Of a stretch of DNA of 64,000 bases, positions 16,492-25,500 are shown piece by piece; positions within the stretch are counted from its first letter, which is position 1, and each line of letters starts with the position of its first letter. A program made the translations under genes and the position numbers. Source of the DNA: Verrucomicrobiaceae bacterium. Its GTDB lineage: Bacteria; Verrucomicrobiota; Verrucomicrobiia; Verrucomicrobiales; Verrucomicrobiaceae. The notes beneath the pieces are model-generated. The model was not told where the DNA came from and ran no database searches. It saw nothing but the letters and a program-made list of their open reading frames with translations. Location: contig JADJPM010000001.1 in the NCBI GenBank assembly GCA_016713245.1, positions 930,001 through 994,000 of the forward strand. The letters run 5' to 3'.

Positions 16492-17610
16492 ATGTTTCTC
16501 CGCATCTTTGACCGCTACCTCGCCCGCCAGATCGGCATGGCAACGCTGATCGGCGTGGCGCTGCTCAGCGGCGTGATGGTGCTGGGGAATGTGTACAAGA
16601 AGCTCGATGAGCTACTTGGGAATACCGAACTGCCCATCTCCGTCGTGCTGGAGTTTGTGGCGCTGGTGATTCCCTTCTCGCTGATTTACACCATCCCCTG
16701 GGCATTCCTCACCGGCATCCTGCTCGTGTTTGGTCGCCTCTCCGCAGATAACGAGCTCGTCTCCCTGCGCATGACCGGCATGTCCATGCCGCGCATCTGC
16801 CTGCCGGTGTTTGGCATGGCCGTGCTGCTCAGCGCGGTGTGCTTTTATGTGAATGTCGATCTGGCTCCGGCGGCGAAGGACCGCATGAAGCGCCTCTTTT
16901 ATCGTGTCGTGGCAGATAATCCCGAGACGCTCTTCCAGGAGGGGCAGGTGCTCGACAAGATGCCTGGCTACCGCATCTACACCGGCAAGCGCAACGGCAC
17001 CGAGCTGAAGGACCTGCACATCATGCAGATCAACGGCCCCACCACCGCCTACATCCGCGCCACGGATGCCACGCTGCATGCGAAACCCGGCTCCCTCGAT
17101 TTCATGCTCAATCTCCGCGATGAGCATCTCGAGCAGGCTGGCAGCGGTCCGAGCGATAAGACGCAAGCCCTTGGCTTCAACAGCAAATGGCTCTCTTTCT
17201 CGCTGGCGAAGCTCCAGGAGGACACCGTGCGCATCAATGCCAGCATGAAATCCACCCCGGCCCTCTCGCAGGAGGTCAGCAGCGGAAAAGACTGCTTCAC
17301 CGGGGCCGAGCTCACGCCCGTGCAGAAGTCGCTGTCCAACACCGAGCTAAACAAGCGCTACTCCTTCTCGCTTGCCTCCATCACCTTTGCCCTCGTGGGC
17401 ATCCCGCTGGGCATCACCGCGCAGCGGCGGGAGACCTCCATGGGCTTCGTCATCGGCATCGCCACGGCACTGGCCTACATGAGCTTCATCATCTTGGCTG
17501 AGGCGCTGGGTGAAAAGCCCGGTGCCATGCCTCACCTGCTCATGTGGCTGCCAAATGTGCTCTTCCTCGGCATTGGTGCCTGGATGTTTCGCAAGCTGAG
17601 CCGCAAGTAA
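16492..17610 (+). CDS. LptF/LptG-family permease (lipopolysaccharide export)
   Basis: The 372-aa inner-membrane protein has the YjgP/YjgQ architecture: MFLRIFDRYLARQIGMATLI at the start, three N-terminal membrane helices, a large periplasmic beta-jellyroll region (about 120-270) and three C-terminal helices beginning at NKRYSFSLASITFALVGIPL. With LptB and the second permease it extracts LPS from the inner membrane. Only one of the two permeases is here; the partner must be elsewhere. ATG 16492 starts the conserved N-terminal helix. It is divergent from xerC and followed after 31 bp by a phosphoesterase gene. Confidence 0.88.
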   Translation: MFLRIFDRYLARQIGMATLIGVALLSGVMVLGNVYKKLDELLGNTELPISVVLEFVALVIPFSLIYTIPWAFLTGILLVFGRLSADNELVSLRMTGMSMPRICLPVFGMAVLLSAVCFYVNVDLAPAAKDRMKRLFYRVVADNPETLFQEGQVLDKMPGYRIYTGKRNGTELKDLHIMQINGPTTAYIRATDATLHAKPGSLDFMLNLRDEHLEQAGSGPSDKTQALGFNSKWLSFSLAKLQEDTVRINASMKSTPALSQEVSSGKDCFTGAELTPVQKSLSNTELNKRYSFSLASITFALVGIPLGITAQRRETSMGFVIGIATALAYMSFIILAEALGEKPGAMPHLLMWLPNVLFLGIGAWMFRKLSRK

Positions 17611-17641
17611 CCCCGCCTCTCATCGCGTTTTTTCAGCTGTC

Positions 17642-18568
17642 ATGCCCATCACCCTTCCCACCACCTCCCGCCGCCGCTGGATGCAGCAGGCCACCGCCGC
17701 CGGATTCGCCTCGCTCGCCGCGAAACTGCCTGCCGCCGATCTTCCGGAGCAGCTCTGGGTGCTGTTTTCCGATCCGCACATCGCCGAGGATGAAAAAGCC
17801 ATCTCCCGCGAGGTCTGCATGGCGGAAAACCTCGCCCGCTGTGTCAATCAGGTGCTCAAAATCGGCCAGAAGCCCTTTGGCGTGATCGTGAATGGCGACT
17901 GCGCCCTGCTCGATGGCAAGACGGAAGACTACGCCACCTTCACCCGCCTCATGGAGCCGCTCACCGGCAACTCCATCCAGGTCCACTGCACCCTTGGCAA
18001 CCACGACAGCCGCCAAAATTTCATCAATGCCGTCCTCCCGCCCGGCCCGCCGAATGCCGAGCGCCAGGTGCCCGTGGCGGATAAGCACGTCTCCGTCGTC
18101 TCCAGTGCCACGATGAACTGGGTGCTGCTCGATTCCCTCCACAGCGTGAACCAGACCCCCGGCCTGCTCGGCGATCTCCAACTCGGCTGGATTGACCGCA
18201 CCCTGCGCGGCCTGCCGAACAAGCCCACCCTCGTCTGCGCCCACCACAATCCGATGCTCTCCAGCATGGAGGAGAAGAAGAAAAACTCCTGCCTCCAGGA
18301 CAGCGATGCCCTTTTCAAAGTCCTCGCCTCGCACGACAAAGTGAAAGGCTTCATCCACGGCCACATCCACAACTGGAACCTCTCCAAGCATGCCGAAACC
18401 GGCCTGCCCGTGCTCAGCCTGCCACCCGTGGCCTACACCTTCGGCAAAGACCGCCCGAACGGCTGGGTGCTCGTCCGTGCCACCGCAGAAAAAGCCGAGT
18501 TTGAGCTTCGCAGCCTCAATCCCGCCCACGACGAGCACGGCAAGAAGCATGTCATCGAGTTTGCGTGA
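17642..18568 (+). CDS. Exported metallophosphoesterase (Tat-like signal)
   Basis: The N-terminus TSRRRWMQQATAAGFASLAA carries a twin-arginine-like motif (RRRWMQ), so export of the folded enzyme is likely. The mature 280 aa has a calcineurin-like phosphoesterase fold: FSDPHIAEDE (D-x-H), VNGDCALLDG, LGNHDSR, CAHHNP and HGHIHNWN. The substrate is not evident; relatives include 3',5'-cAMP phosphodiesterases and phytase-like enzymes. It may be co-transcribed with the LptF/G permease. The last 17 bp overlap the end of the convergent kinase gene. Confidence 0.85.
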   Translation: MPITLPTTSRRRWMQQATAAGFASLAAKLPAADLPEQLWVLFSDPHIAEDEKAISREVCMAENLARCVNQVLKIGQKPFGVIVNGDCALLDGKTEDYATFTRLMEPLTGNSIQVHCTLGNHDSRQNFINAVLPPGPPNAERQVPVADKHVSVVSSATMNWVLLDSLHSVNQTPGLLGDLQLGWIDRTLRGLPNKPTLVCAHHNPMLSSMEEKKKNSCLQDSDALFKVLASHDKVKGFIHGHIHNWNLSKHAETGLPVLSLPPVAYTFGKDRPNGWVLVRATAEKAEFELRSLNPAHDEHGKKHVIEFA

Positions 18569-21500
18569 GGGCATTGCGCAGCCGCACCACGCGATCTTCC
18601 GCATCCACTTTCATGCCGATGCGGCTCTCCACCTGCTCGGGGGTCAGCTCGGATTTCAAAGAAGGCACTCGCAGCATCTGCGTGTCGTTTTTCGTGCTGA
18701 AGGCGTGGAACCGCTCATCCCAGATCAGGGCTGTCACATCTTCCGGCACATCGATTTGACCGGCAATGCGCAGGCCGGTGGCGATGTCGATGAGGTGCAG
18801 TGAATCGCTGCTCGCGGCGGCGAGACGCTGGCCGCTGGCATCGGGAGCGAGAGCCTTCAGCGTGCCGGGAAAGTCGATGGGGGCAGGCGTGGCCGTATCG
18901 CTGCTCCAATGCCACACGCGGAGCTGACCGGCGGCGGCGAGGGCGATGCGCTGATCGTCCACGAAAGTCACGGCGGTCACGGGGCCGCGCTGCCAGTCGC
19001 GTTTGGCGATTTCGCGGCCGCTTTCGAGATCAAAAAGGGCGATGTGACCGGCGGGAAAGCCGAGCGCGGCGGTTTTGCCATTCGGCGAAAGAGCGAGGCA
19101 GCTTGGCTTGCCCCAGTTTTTGAGCTGCACCTCGCCGTTTCGGTCGATGAGCATCACTTCGGGACTCGCGACGGTATCAAAGAGCACGCGATCACCAGCG
19201 GCGTTGAGGCTGGCGAGGCGGATCGTGCCGTCATGGGCTCGCCAGCGCTCGATCGGCTCGTTTTGCGCGGAAAACTCGCATACGCGGCCTTCGCGATCGA
19301 CGGCCATCCACACGCCTGCGGTGCGGCTGCGGGTCACGCTGAGCCATTCTCGCGTGTGAGGCATCGTTTCGGTGCTGCGGGAGCCGTCGTGGATGGCGAG
19401 CCATTCGATGACGTGGTTCTCCATGTCCGCGAGAGCAAGTAGGCGACCGCTTTGCGCCGTGGCAAAGCTCACGCGACCTTCCACCCCGGGCAGTTCCATC
19501 GTTTGAGCGAGCTTTTGGATTACGGGATCGCCAAACGTGGGCTGGAGCAAGGCGTGGCCGTTTTGCAGCGGCAGCACGGCCTTCATTGGGGTGGTCAGCG
19601 GGATGCTTTTCGCGGGCCCGCCAGTTTTGTAATCCCAGGTCGTGAGGCTTTGCGGGCCTTGAATGAGCAGGAGCGGGCTTTCAGGCAGGAAATGCAGATT
19701 CAGCACCGCATCGCCCATGTAGGTGCTGGTGGTGCCATCGCTCTTATGCAGCCACACCTCGCCATTCCGCCACGCGGCGGCGATGCGGCTGCCGGTGGCA
19801 TCGATGCTCAGGGCGATCAAAGGGGCGGGAATGGGCGCACGAATGATCTGCGGCTCGAGCGAGGCGGTATCGAAAAGATGAATGATCCCGCCTTCGATGC
19901 CGAGCGCGAGGTGATCGCCATTTTCAGAGGCGCTCCAGCGCCAGAGACGGCCGCCGTGATTCTGTGGAGGCTCCATTTCAGCGCCGCTGGCATCGCAGCG
20001 GCCGATTTGCACGATGCCGATCATCCACAGCTCATTCGCCGCAGTCCATGCAATGCCGCGCAAGGACTCCAACTCGCTCGTGCTGGCCTTCCACGAGCCA
20101 TCGGGCTGCAACAGCCCGACGGGGCCTTTCGCCGCCGCGATGGCGATGTGGCCGCTCTTGGCCACGGCGAGCATGGTCATGCGTCCATCGGCGGGGATGG
20201 CGTGGGTGGTGCTTGTGTTGGTCTCGCGGTCGATGCGGGTGAGGGTCTCGCCTAGGCCATCGGCAGCGGGCTGGATGAGTGCTGCCCAGCGTGCATCGGA
20301 TGACAGCGCAAACTCCCGCACCTCTCCCGCCGGGATCGATGTGGCGGGAGAAACGGGATGCGGGTAATCGCGATGCATCAGCGAGCTTTGCAGCATGCCG
20401 CTGACCACGGTGTTTTGCGGATCATGCCGCAGTGCCCGCGCCCAATGCGCCATCGCCAGCACCGGCCGCCGACGCTCGCGGGACACGCCCATGAAATAAT
20501 CCGCGCGGCTCAGCGCACGCTGCATGCCGTCATGCTCCTGTCGCGCAGTGAAAAGGGCCTGGGTGACGACGATGAGGGATCCCACCAGCGTGACGCTGGC
20601 GATGCAGATGGCTGCTGCGATGGCGCGATGCCTCCGCGCCCACTTTTGCAGCGTGTAAAGCGTGCTGCGAGGCGCGGCAGTGAGCGGGTGACCGCTGAGC
20701 CAGGCATCGAGATCATCTGCCAAGGCATCCGCATTGCCGTAGCGGCGCTCCATGTCGGGATCGGTGGCTTTTTCAGTGATCCAGCGCAGCTCGGCAGGCA
20801 TCGTTTTGGCCGCAGGCAGCGAAACACGCGTGGTGGAGCCTTCCGGCGTCTGTTCCGGCGTTTTGCCGGTGAGCAGCTCCCACAAGATGGCTCCGAGCGC
20901 GAAGACATCGCTCCGCGTATCGGCGCTGTGACTGATCTGGGACGTGTGCTGGCGCTCCGGGCTCATGTAGCCGGGCGTGCCGACGATTTGACGGATCTGC
21001 GTGAACATCACCTTCGTGACCAGCGGACCATCGAGAGCCTTCGCGATGCCGAAATCGATCACGCGAGGCTCCGGCGGGCCATCCTCAGGTTTCGCGATCA
21101 AGATGTTCGAGGGCTTCAAATCGCGATGGATGACGCCTTTGCGATGTGCATAGCCCACGGCGCGTGAAACATCCCGCATGAGGCTGACTTTTTCGCGCAG
21201 CTGCAGCTTCTGCGCATGGCGGTCGATGGTGCTGCCTTTGACGAGTTCCATCGCGATGAACGGTCGGCCATCCTCCGTCTCTCCGGCATCAAAAATGCGT
21301 GCGATGTGCGGATGATTCAGCAGCGCGAGCATCTGCCGCTCCTGCTCAAAGCGTGCCAGCAGCTCCCGCGTGGTGCAGCCGGGCCGCAGCACCTTCAACG
21401 CCACGCGACGCCGGATCGGCACCCGCTGCTCCGCCTCATACACCATGCCAAAACCACCCTCGCCGAGCAGTCGCAGCAGCTTGTAACCTTCGATCAACGG

Positions 21501-21602
21501 CAGCTCGACACTCAGATCGACCGTCGCCTGATCGATCAGCTCCTCGGAGCCGAAAAGAGCGGCTTCGAGGAGGTTGGCGGCGAGGTCGGAGTCGTCGGGC
21601 AT
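18552..21602 (-). CDS. Ser/Thr protein kinase with transmembrane helix and WD40-like sensor
   Basis: The 1016-aa Hanks-type kinase has a kinase domain at about residues 40-300: G-loop LGEGGFGMVY, VALK (Lys70), HRDLKPSN, DFG and GTPGYMSPE. After a juxtamembrane stretch comes one membrane helix (about 322-347, AAICIASVTLVGSLIVV), and then some 660 aa of beta-propeller repeats with WD40-like strands (for example LALSPNGKTAALGF). The predicted topology is a cytosolic kinase and an extracytoplasmic propeller sensor. It lies 150 bp downstream of the ECF sigma factor gene on the same strand; such sigma-kinase pairs recur in Planctomycetes and Verrucomicrobia, where the kinase may control the sigma factor by phosphorylation (inference). 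Confidence 0.92.
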   Translation of the reverse strand: MPDDSDLAANLLEAALFGSEELIDQATVDLSVELPLIEGYKLLRLLGEGGFGMVYEAEQRVPIRRRVALKVLRPGCTTRELLARFEQERQMLALLNHPHIARIFDAGETEDGRPFIAMELVKGSTIDRHAQKLQLREKVSLMRDVSRAVGYAHRKGVIHRDLKPSNILIAKPEDGPPEPRVIDFGIAKALDGPLVTKVMFTQIRQIVGTPGYMSPERQHTSQISHSADTRSDVFALGAILWELLTGKTPEQTPEGSTTRVSLPAAKTMPAELRWITEKATDPDMERRYGNADALADDLDAWLSGHPLTAAPRSTLYTLQKWARRHRAIAAAICIASVTLVGSLIVVTQALFTARQEHDGMQRALSRADYFMGVSRERRRPVLAMAHWARALRHDPQNTVVSGMLQSSLMHRDYPHPVSPATSIPAGEVREFALSSDARWAALIQPAADGLGETLTRIDRETNTSTTHAIPADGRMTMLAVAKSGHIAIAAAKGPVGLLQPDGSWKASTSELESLRGIAWTAANELWMIGIVQIGRCDASGAEMEPPQNHGGRLWRWSASENGDHLALGIEGGIIHLFDTASLEPQIIRAPIPAPLIALSIDATGSRIAAAWRNGEVWLHKSDGTTSTYMGDAVLNLHFLPESPLLLIQGPQSLTTWDYKTGGPAKSIPLTTPMKAVLPLQNGHALLQPTFGDPVIQKLAQTMELPGVEGRVSFATAQSGRLLALADMENHVIEWLAIHDGSRSTETMPHTREWLSVTRSRTAGVWMAVDREGRVCEFSAQNEPIERWRAHDGTIRLASLNAAGDRVLFDTVASPEVMLIDRNGEVQLKNWGKPSCLALSPNGKTAALGFPAGHIALFDLESGREIAKRDWQRGPVTAVTFVDDQRIALAAAGQLRVWHWSSDTATPAPIDFPGTLKALAPDASGQRLAAASSDSLHLIDIATGLRIAGQIDVPEDVTALIWDERFHAFSTKNDTQMLRVPSLKSELTPEQVESRIGMKVDAEDRVVRLRNALTQTR

Positions 21603-21618
21603 TGGCGGAGAGTCAAAA

Positions 21619-21747
21619 AATGACGAATGGCGAATTCAGAATGACGAATGAATACCCAAGACCGAAGCCCGAATCGAGCTTCGCCGGCGGTTCGTCATTC
21701 GTGCTTCGGATTTCCTTCGTCATTCGGCATTCATCATTCGTCATTTG
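21619..21747. repeat. ATGACGAATG-type repeat array between kinase and sigma factor genes
   Basis: The kinase-sigma gap is almost wholly made of TGACGAATGG, AATGACGAATGAA, TTCGTCATTCG and CATCATTCGTCATT words in opposite orientations, with GAAGCCCGAATCGAGCTTCG in the middle. The array can fold into a long imperfect hairpin. It is the same family as 7085-7136. Being transcribed within the sigma-kinase transcript, it might uncouple kinase from sigma expression; this is inference. Confidence 0.75.
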
Positions 21748-21752
21748 AAGGG

Positions 21753-22511
21753 CTACTTTCTCCGCAGCATCGAAATCATGCTCCGAATCTCGCCTTCCAC
21801 CTGATCCTCCGTCTCCACGGTCGCGGCGACCTGGCGGAAGAGGAGGTTGCGGTAGCGGAGCTTCATGCGGTGGAGGGCCACGCGGACGGCGCCGGCATTC
21901 ATGCCAAGCTTTTCGCCCATCGCGGCGGCATCGGTCTGGCCATCGGCCATGGAGATGGCGGGGCTGATGACCTCAAACAGCTCGCCTTTGCCCTGCGAGG
22001 TGTAGTCGGCGCGGAGTTCCTTCATCACATTGTCGAGCAGCGAAAGCGCCCACTCGCGGTCGAATTCATCGTCCGGCGTGCGTAGATCCGGCAGATCGAG
22101 CGGGGCGCTGCCCGCCTCCGGCTCGGCATCCAGTGAGACGTGTGCCGCGCCACTGCCCCGACGCTGCGCCTTGCGATCCCGCCACACATTGGCCAGATGA
22201 TGATTCAGCGCCGTGAGCAGATAGGTGCGGAGTTTGCCCTTCGCCGGATCGACCCGCTCAAACTGGCCCTTGTGGACGATGTTGGAGAGAAAATCCTGCG
22301 TGATGTCCTCCGCGTCATGCGCATCAAAGCCGCGTTTTTGCACGCACACATGAATGGGCCGCCAGTAGAGCCCCACGATCTGGCTGATGGCCTCCTGCGC
22401 CACCGTATCGCCGCCACGCGAGCGCATGAGCTGCGTCCACGGCGTGTGCGGAAGGAGGCCGGTGCGGGCGGTGGCGCGTTTCGGGGCGAGCGGAGCGGTC
22501 ATCGTGTACAT
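21753..22511 (-). CDS. ECF-type sigma-70 family RNA polymerase sigma factor
   Basis: The protein of about 250 aa contains region 2 (SQIVGLYWRPIHVCVQKRG then DAHDAEDITQDFLSNIV) and region 4 with a helix-turn-helix near the C-terminus (GMNAGAVRVALHRMKLRYR). A long acidic linker separates them. The W-T-x-L start and the YWxPI and DAEDxTQ wording are typical of the sigma factors of Planctomycetes and Verrucomicrobia found beside protein kinases. ATG 22511 or 22502 is the start; the longer frame upstream is antisense-like read-through of the neighbouring gene. It starts 38 nt after the stop of the 1742-aa protein gene, so both probably share a transcript driven by the promoter with motif copy 1, which would give autoregulation. 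Confidence 0.88.
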   Translation of the reverse strand: MYTMTAPLAPKRATARTGLLPHTPWTQLMRSRGGDTVAQEAISQIVGLYWRPIHVCVQKRGFDAHDAEDITQDFLSNIVHKGQFERVDPAKGKLRTYLLTALNHHLANVWRDRKAQRRGSGAAHVSLDAEPEAGSAPLDLPDLRTPDDEFDREWALSLLDNVMKELRADYTSQGKGELFEVISPAISMADGQTDAAAMGEKLGMNAGAVRVALHRMKLRYRNLLFRQVAATVETEDQVEGEIRSMISMLRRK

Positions 22512-22548
22512 GTGGCGGAAAGGCGGAGGTTTGACGAGTGGAAAGGCA

Positions 22549-25500
22549 TCACGGAGCACGCTCGACTTTGATGCGGAAGAAGCCTGCGGGGCTGCCGGAG
22601 GTGACGGGCACGAGGTAGCGGTAGGTGACCTGCGTGAAGTCGGCATCGAGCACGACATCGGGAGCGACGTGCTGGAAGTAGGTCGGGCCGCTGTTCCACG
22701 TCGTGAAGTCGGCGGTGACCTCGGGTGTGTAGATGAGATCGGGATCGCTGTGGCGCATGATGAAGCTAAGGTGGAAGTAGGTGGTGCCATCCGTCTCCGT
22801 TTGGGGTGCGGTGGCCACGGCATCGCCGCTATCGCTGCCGCTGGTGGGATCGCCGCCGAAGGCGTATTCGAGGAGGTTGCTGCGGCCGTCGCCATCGGCA
22901 TCGGCGCTGTCGCCCCAGGTGCTGACGCTTTCGGAGAAGTCGCTCACGCTTTCCATGCCAAAGGCATCCACAAGCCAGTCCCAGTAGTCGCCTGCGATGA
23001 CCTTCAATGTGACGACGGAGGGATGGAAGGACCACTGCACGCCATCGTGACCACGCCAGCCGAAGGCATCATCGCCGGTGAAGCTCATGTGCGGCTGGTA
23101 GCGGATTTTATGCAGCTCATGCACGGTGACTTCGTCGCCGCCGATGAGCAGGCGCTCGTCTTGATACCAGGCGATGGTGTTGGCACTAGCGTGACAGGCG
23201 ACGAGATCGGGGCGGCCATTGGCGGTGAAGTCCGTGCTGGCCACGGCAGCGGCTCCGGCGGCGTTTTTGTCGAGCTGATGGGTGGCAAAGCCCACAGAAG
23301 CACCACGGAAGGTCTGGAAGCCGAGGATGCGGCCATCGACGGGCGAGCAGGCGATGATGTCGGGCACATTGTCACCCGTGAAATCGGTGGCGAGCACCTG
23401 GGTGACACCTGCGAGGCTGCTGGAGACGAGATTGGGCATGAAGGCCAGCGCGGCACCGGAGGTGGCAGGCGGGATGTTTTGATACCAGTTCACGCTGTTG
23501 TCCCCGCTGGTGGCGATGACGAGATCCGAGCGCGAGTCGCCATTGATGTCCGCACGAGCCAGTGAAGCTGGCTGGGGCAGACCGGTGGCGATGGCGCGGC
23601 GGATGAAGGACGCGCCGTTTTGCTCGAACCACGCGACATCGCCACTCGTGGCGGCTGCGGAGACGATGTCGAGGTCGCCATCAAGGTCTGCATCGAAGAC
23701 CACGGCATCTGCCGCGCCGGTTTCCGTGGTGGAAAGCACGCTGCCGATGAATCCAGGCGTGGCAGCGCCGTCGTTGCGATGAATCATGACGCGGTGCCCC
23801 AGCGGATGCGTGCTGATGACATCGAGATCGGTATCGCCATCAATGTCCGCCGTGGTGAGGGAGGAGAGGCCGCCCGCACCGGAGAAGACGGTGATGGGGG
23901 CAAAGGTGGGCGCACTGCCGCCGCTGCTGCGGAAGCAGAGGATTTTGTTCGCGCCATGCTCGGCCACGAAGACGTCAAGGTCGCCATCTTTGTCCACATC
24001 TCCCACGGCCACGTCACGCGGCTGGTTCAGCACGGAGGCGATGTGCCTGCGGGTGAAGGCAGGCGAGGCACCGCCGCCATTTTCATACCACACGGCATCG
24101 CCACTGCCCGCCAGCACAGCGATGATGTCCGGGCGGCCATCGCCATTCACATCCCCGGTGGCGAGCGCCTGCGCAGCATTCGCGGCCGTGTCGATGTCCC
24201 GGCGACCGAGTTGGTAGTTCAGCGAGCCGTTCATCGGAGCGCTTTCGATGCGGATCTTCGTCAATGAGCCGCCGTCTTGGAGTGTGAAGCGGTCGATGAA
24301 GCTCTGCGCATCGAAGAAGCGGCCCATGCCCTCCCGAGTGGTCAGCGTGACGGGCTGGGAAAAGCCGCGCAGATCCTGCACGGTGATGTTGATGATCTTT
24401 TCGAAGGTTGCTCCGACAAAGTCCGTGGCCCGCACACGGATGGAATAGGCGGTGCGAGTCTCGTAATCAAAGGGCACGGTGGCACGCAGGGCGTTGTTTT
24501 GGATGAGGAAGAGCCCATTGTCCGCATCGCCGCTGCCACTGACGAGTGAATAGCTGTGGATGTCCCACGCATCCGCATCCGTGGCGGAAAAATAGCCGAC
24601 GATCGTGCCTGCGGGCTGGTTTTCCGGGATTGATGAGGGCGTGAGTGAAAGATTGGTCGGCAGATCATTCGCATCTGGCGTAACCGTCCAAGTGAATTGA
24701 CGCGCCGTCGTGAGGCTGCCATCGGAAACCAGCAGAGTGACCAGCGTGCGGCCCCAGGCATCCGCGTTCGGCGTGAGGGTGAGCGTGCGCGAGGTGCCAC
24801 TGCCGCCGAGCACGGCGTTGTTTGGATCGAGCAAGCCCGCGTTGCTGGACTGCACGGTGAGTTGGAGATCGTCCGGCGCGGTTTCGAGATCGTCCACGGT
24901 GAAGGCCAGCGGGCCGTGCGGGGTGTTTTTCAGAGAAAGCTGGTCGGCAATCACGCTGACCGTAGGCTCCACCGTCGCGGTAAAGAGTGTCCACTGGCCT
25001 GGAAGCAGCGCATCCGCACTGAAAAGTGCTTTGGAGCCATCTGGCGTGGCAACGAACTCCAGCACCGAGGACCATGCGGGCAGCGCTGGGTCAGAAAGCT
25101 CAATCACAGGGGCTCCATCGAGCGGGGCACCGAAGAGCCGTGCAAATCCTGGGGTGCCCTGATGACTGCGGTAAAGCACATGCTGGGAGGAGGCGATACT
25201 CCAGCCATCCAGCACGCCCGAGGCGGCCGTCATCGCTGCGCTAATGCGGGTCGATGTGCCGCCAGCTACTGGAACGGCGAAAAGCTCGAAGACGCCGTTG
25301 GCTGCCTGATCAGCGTGATAGATAACAGCGCTCTCATACGGCGTGAGCTGAAAGCCCAGCACGTTTCCCCCGGGTGCCAGCGTGCCATTGAGCTTCGTGG
25401 TGGCGGCGGTGGTCGTGTCGATGGCATACAACTCCACCTTTCCAGCCGCCTCGACCGCATGGATGACGGTGGAGCCATTGCTGGTCACCAGCCAGTCTAG

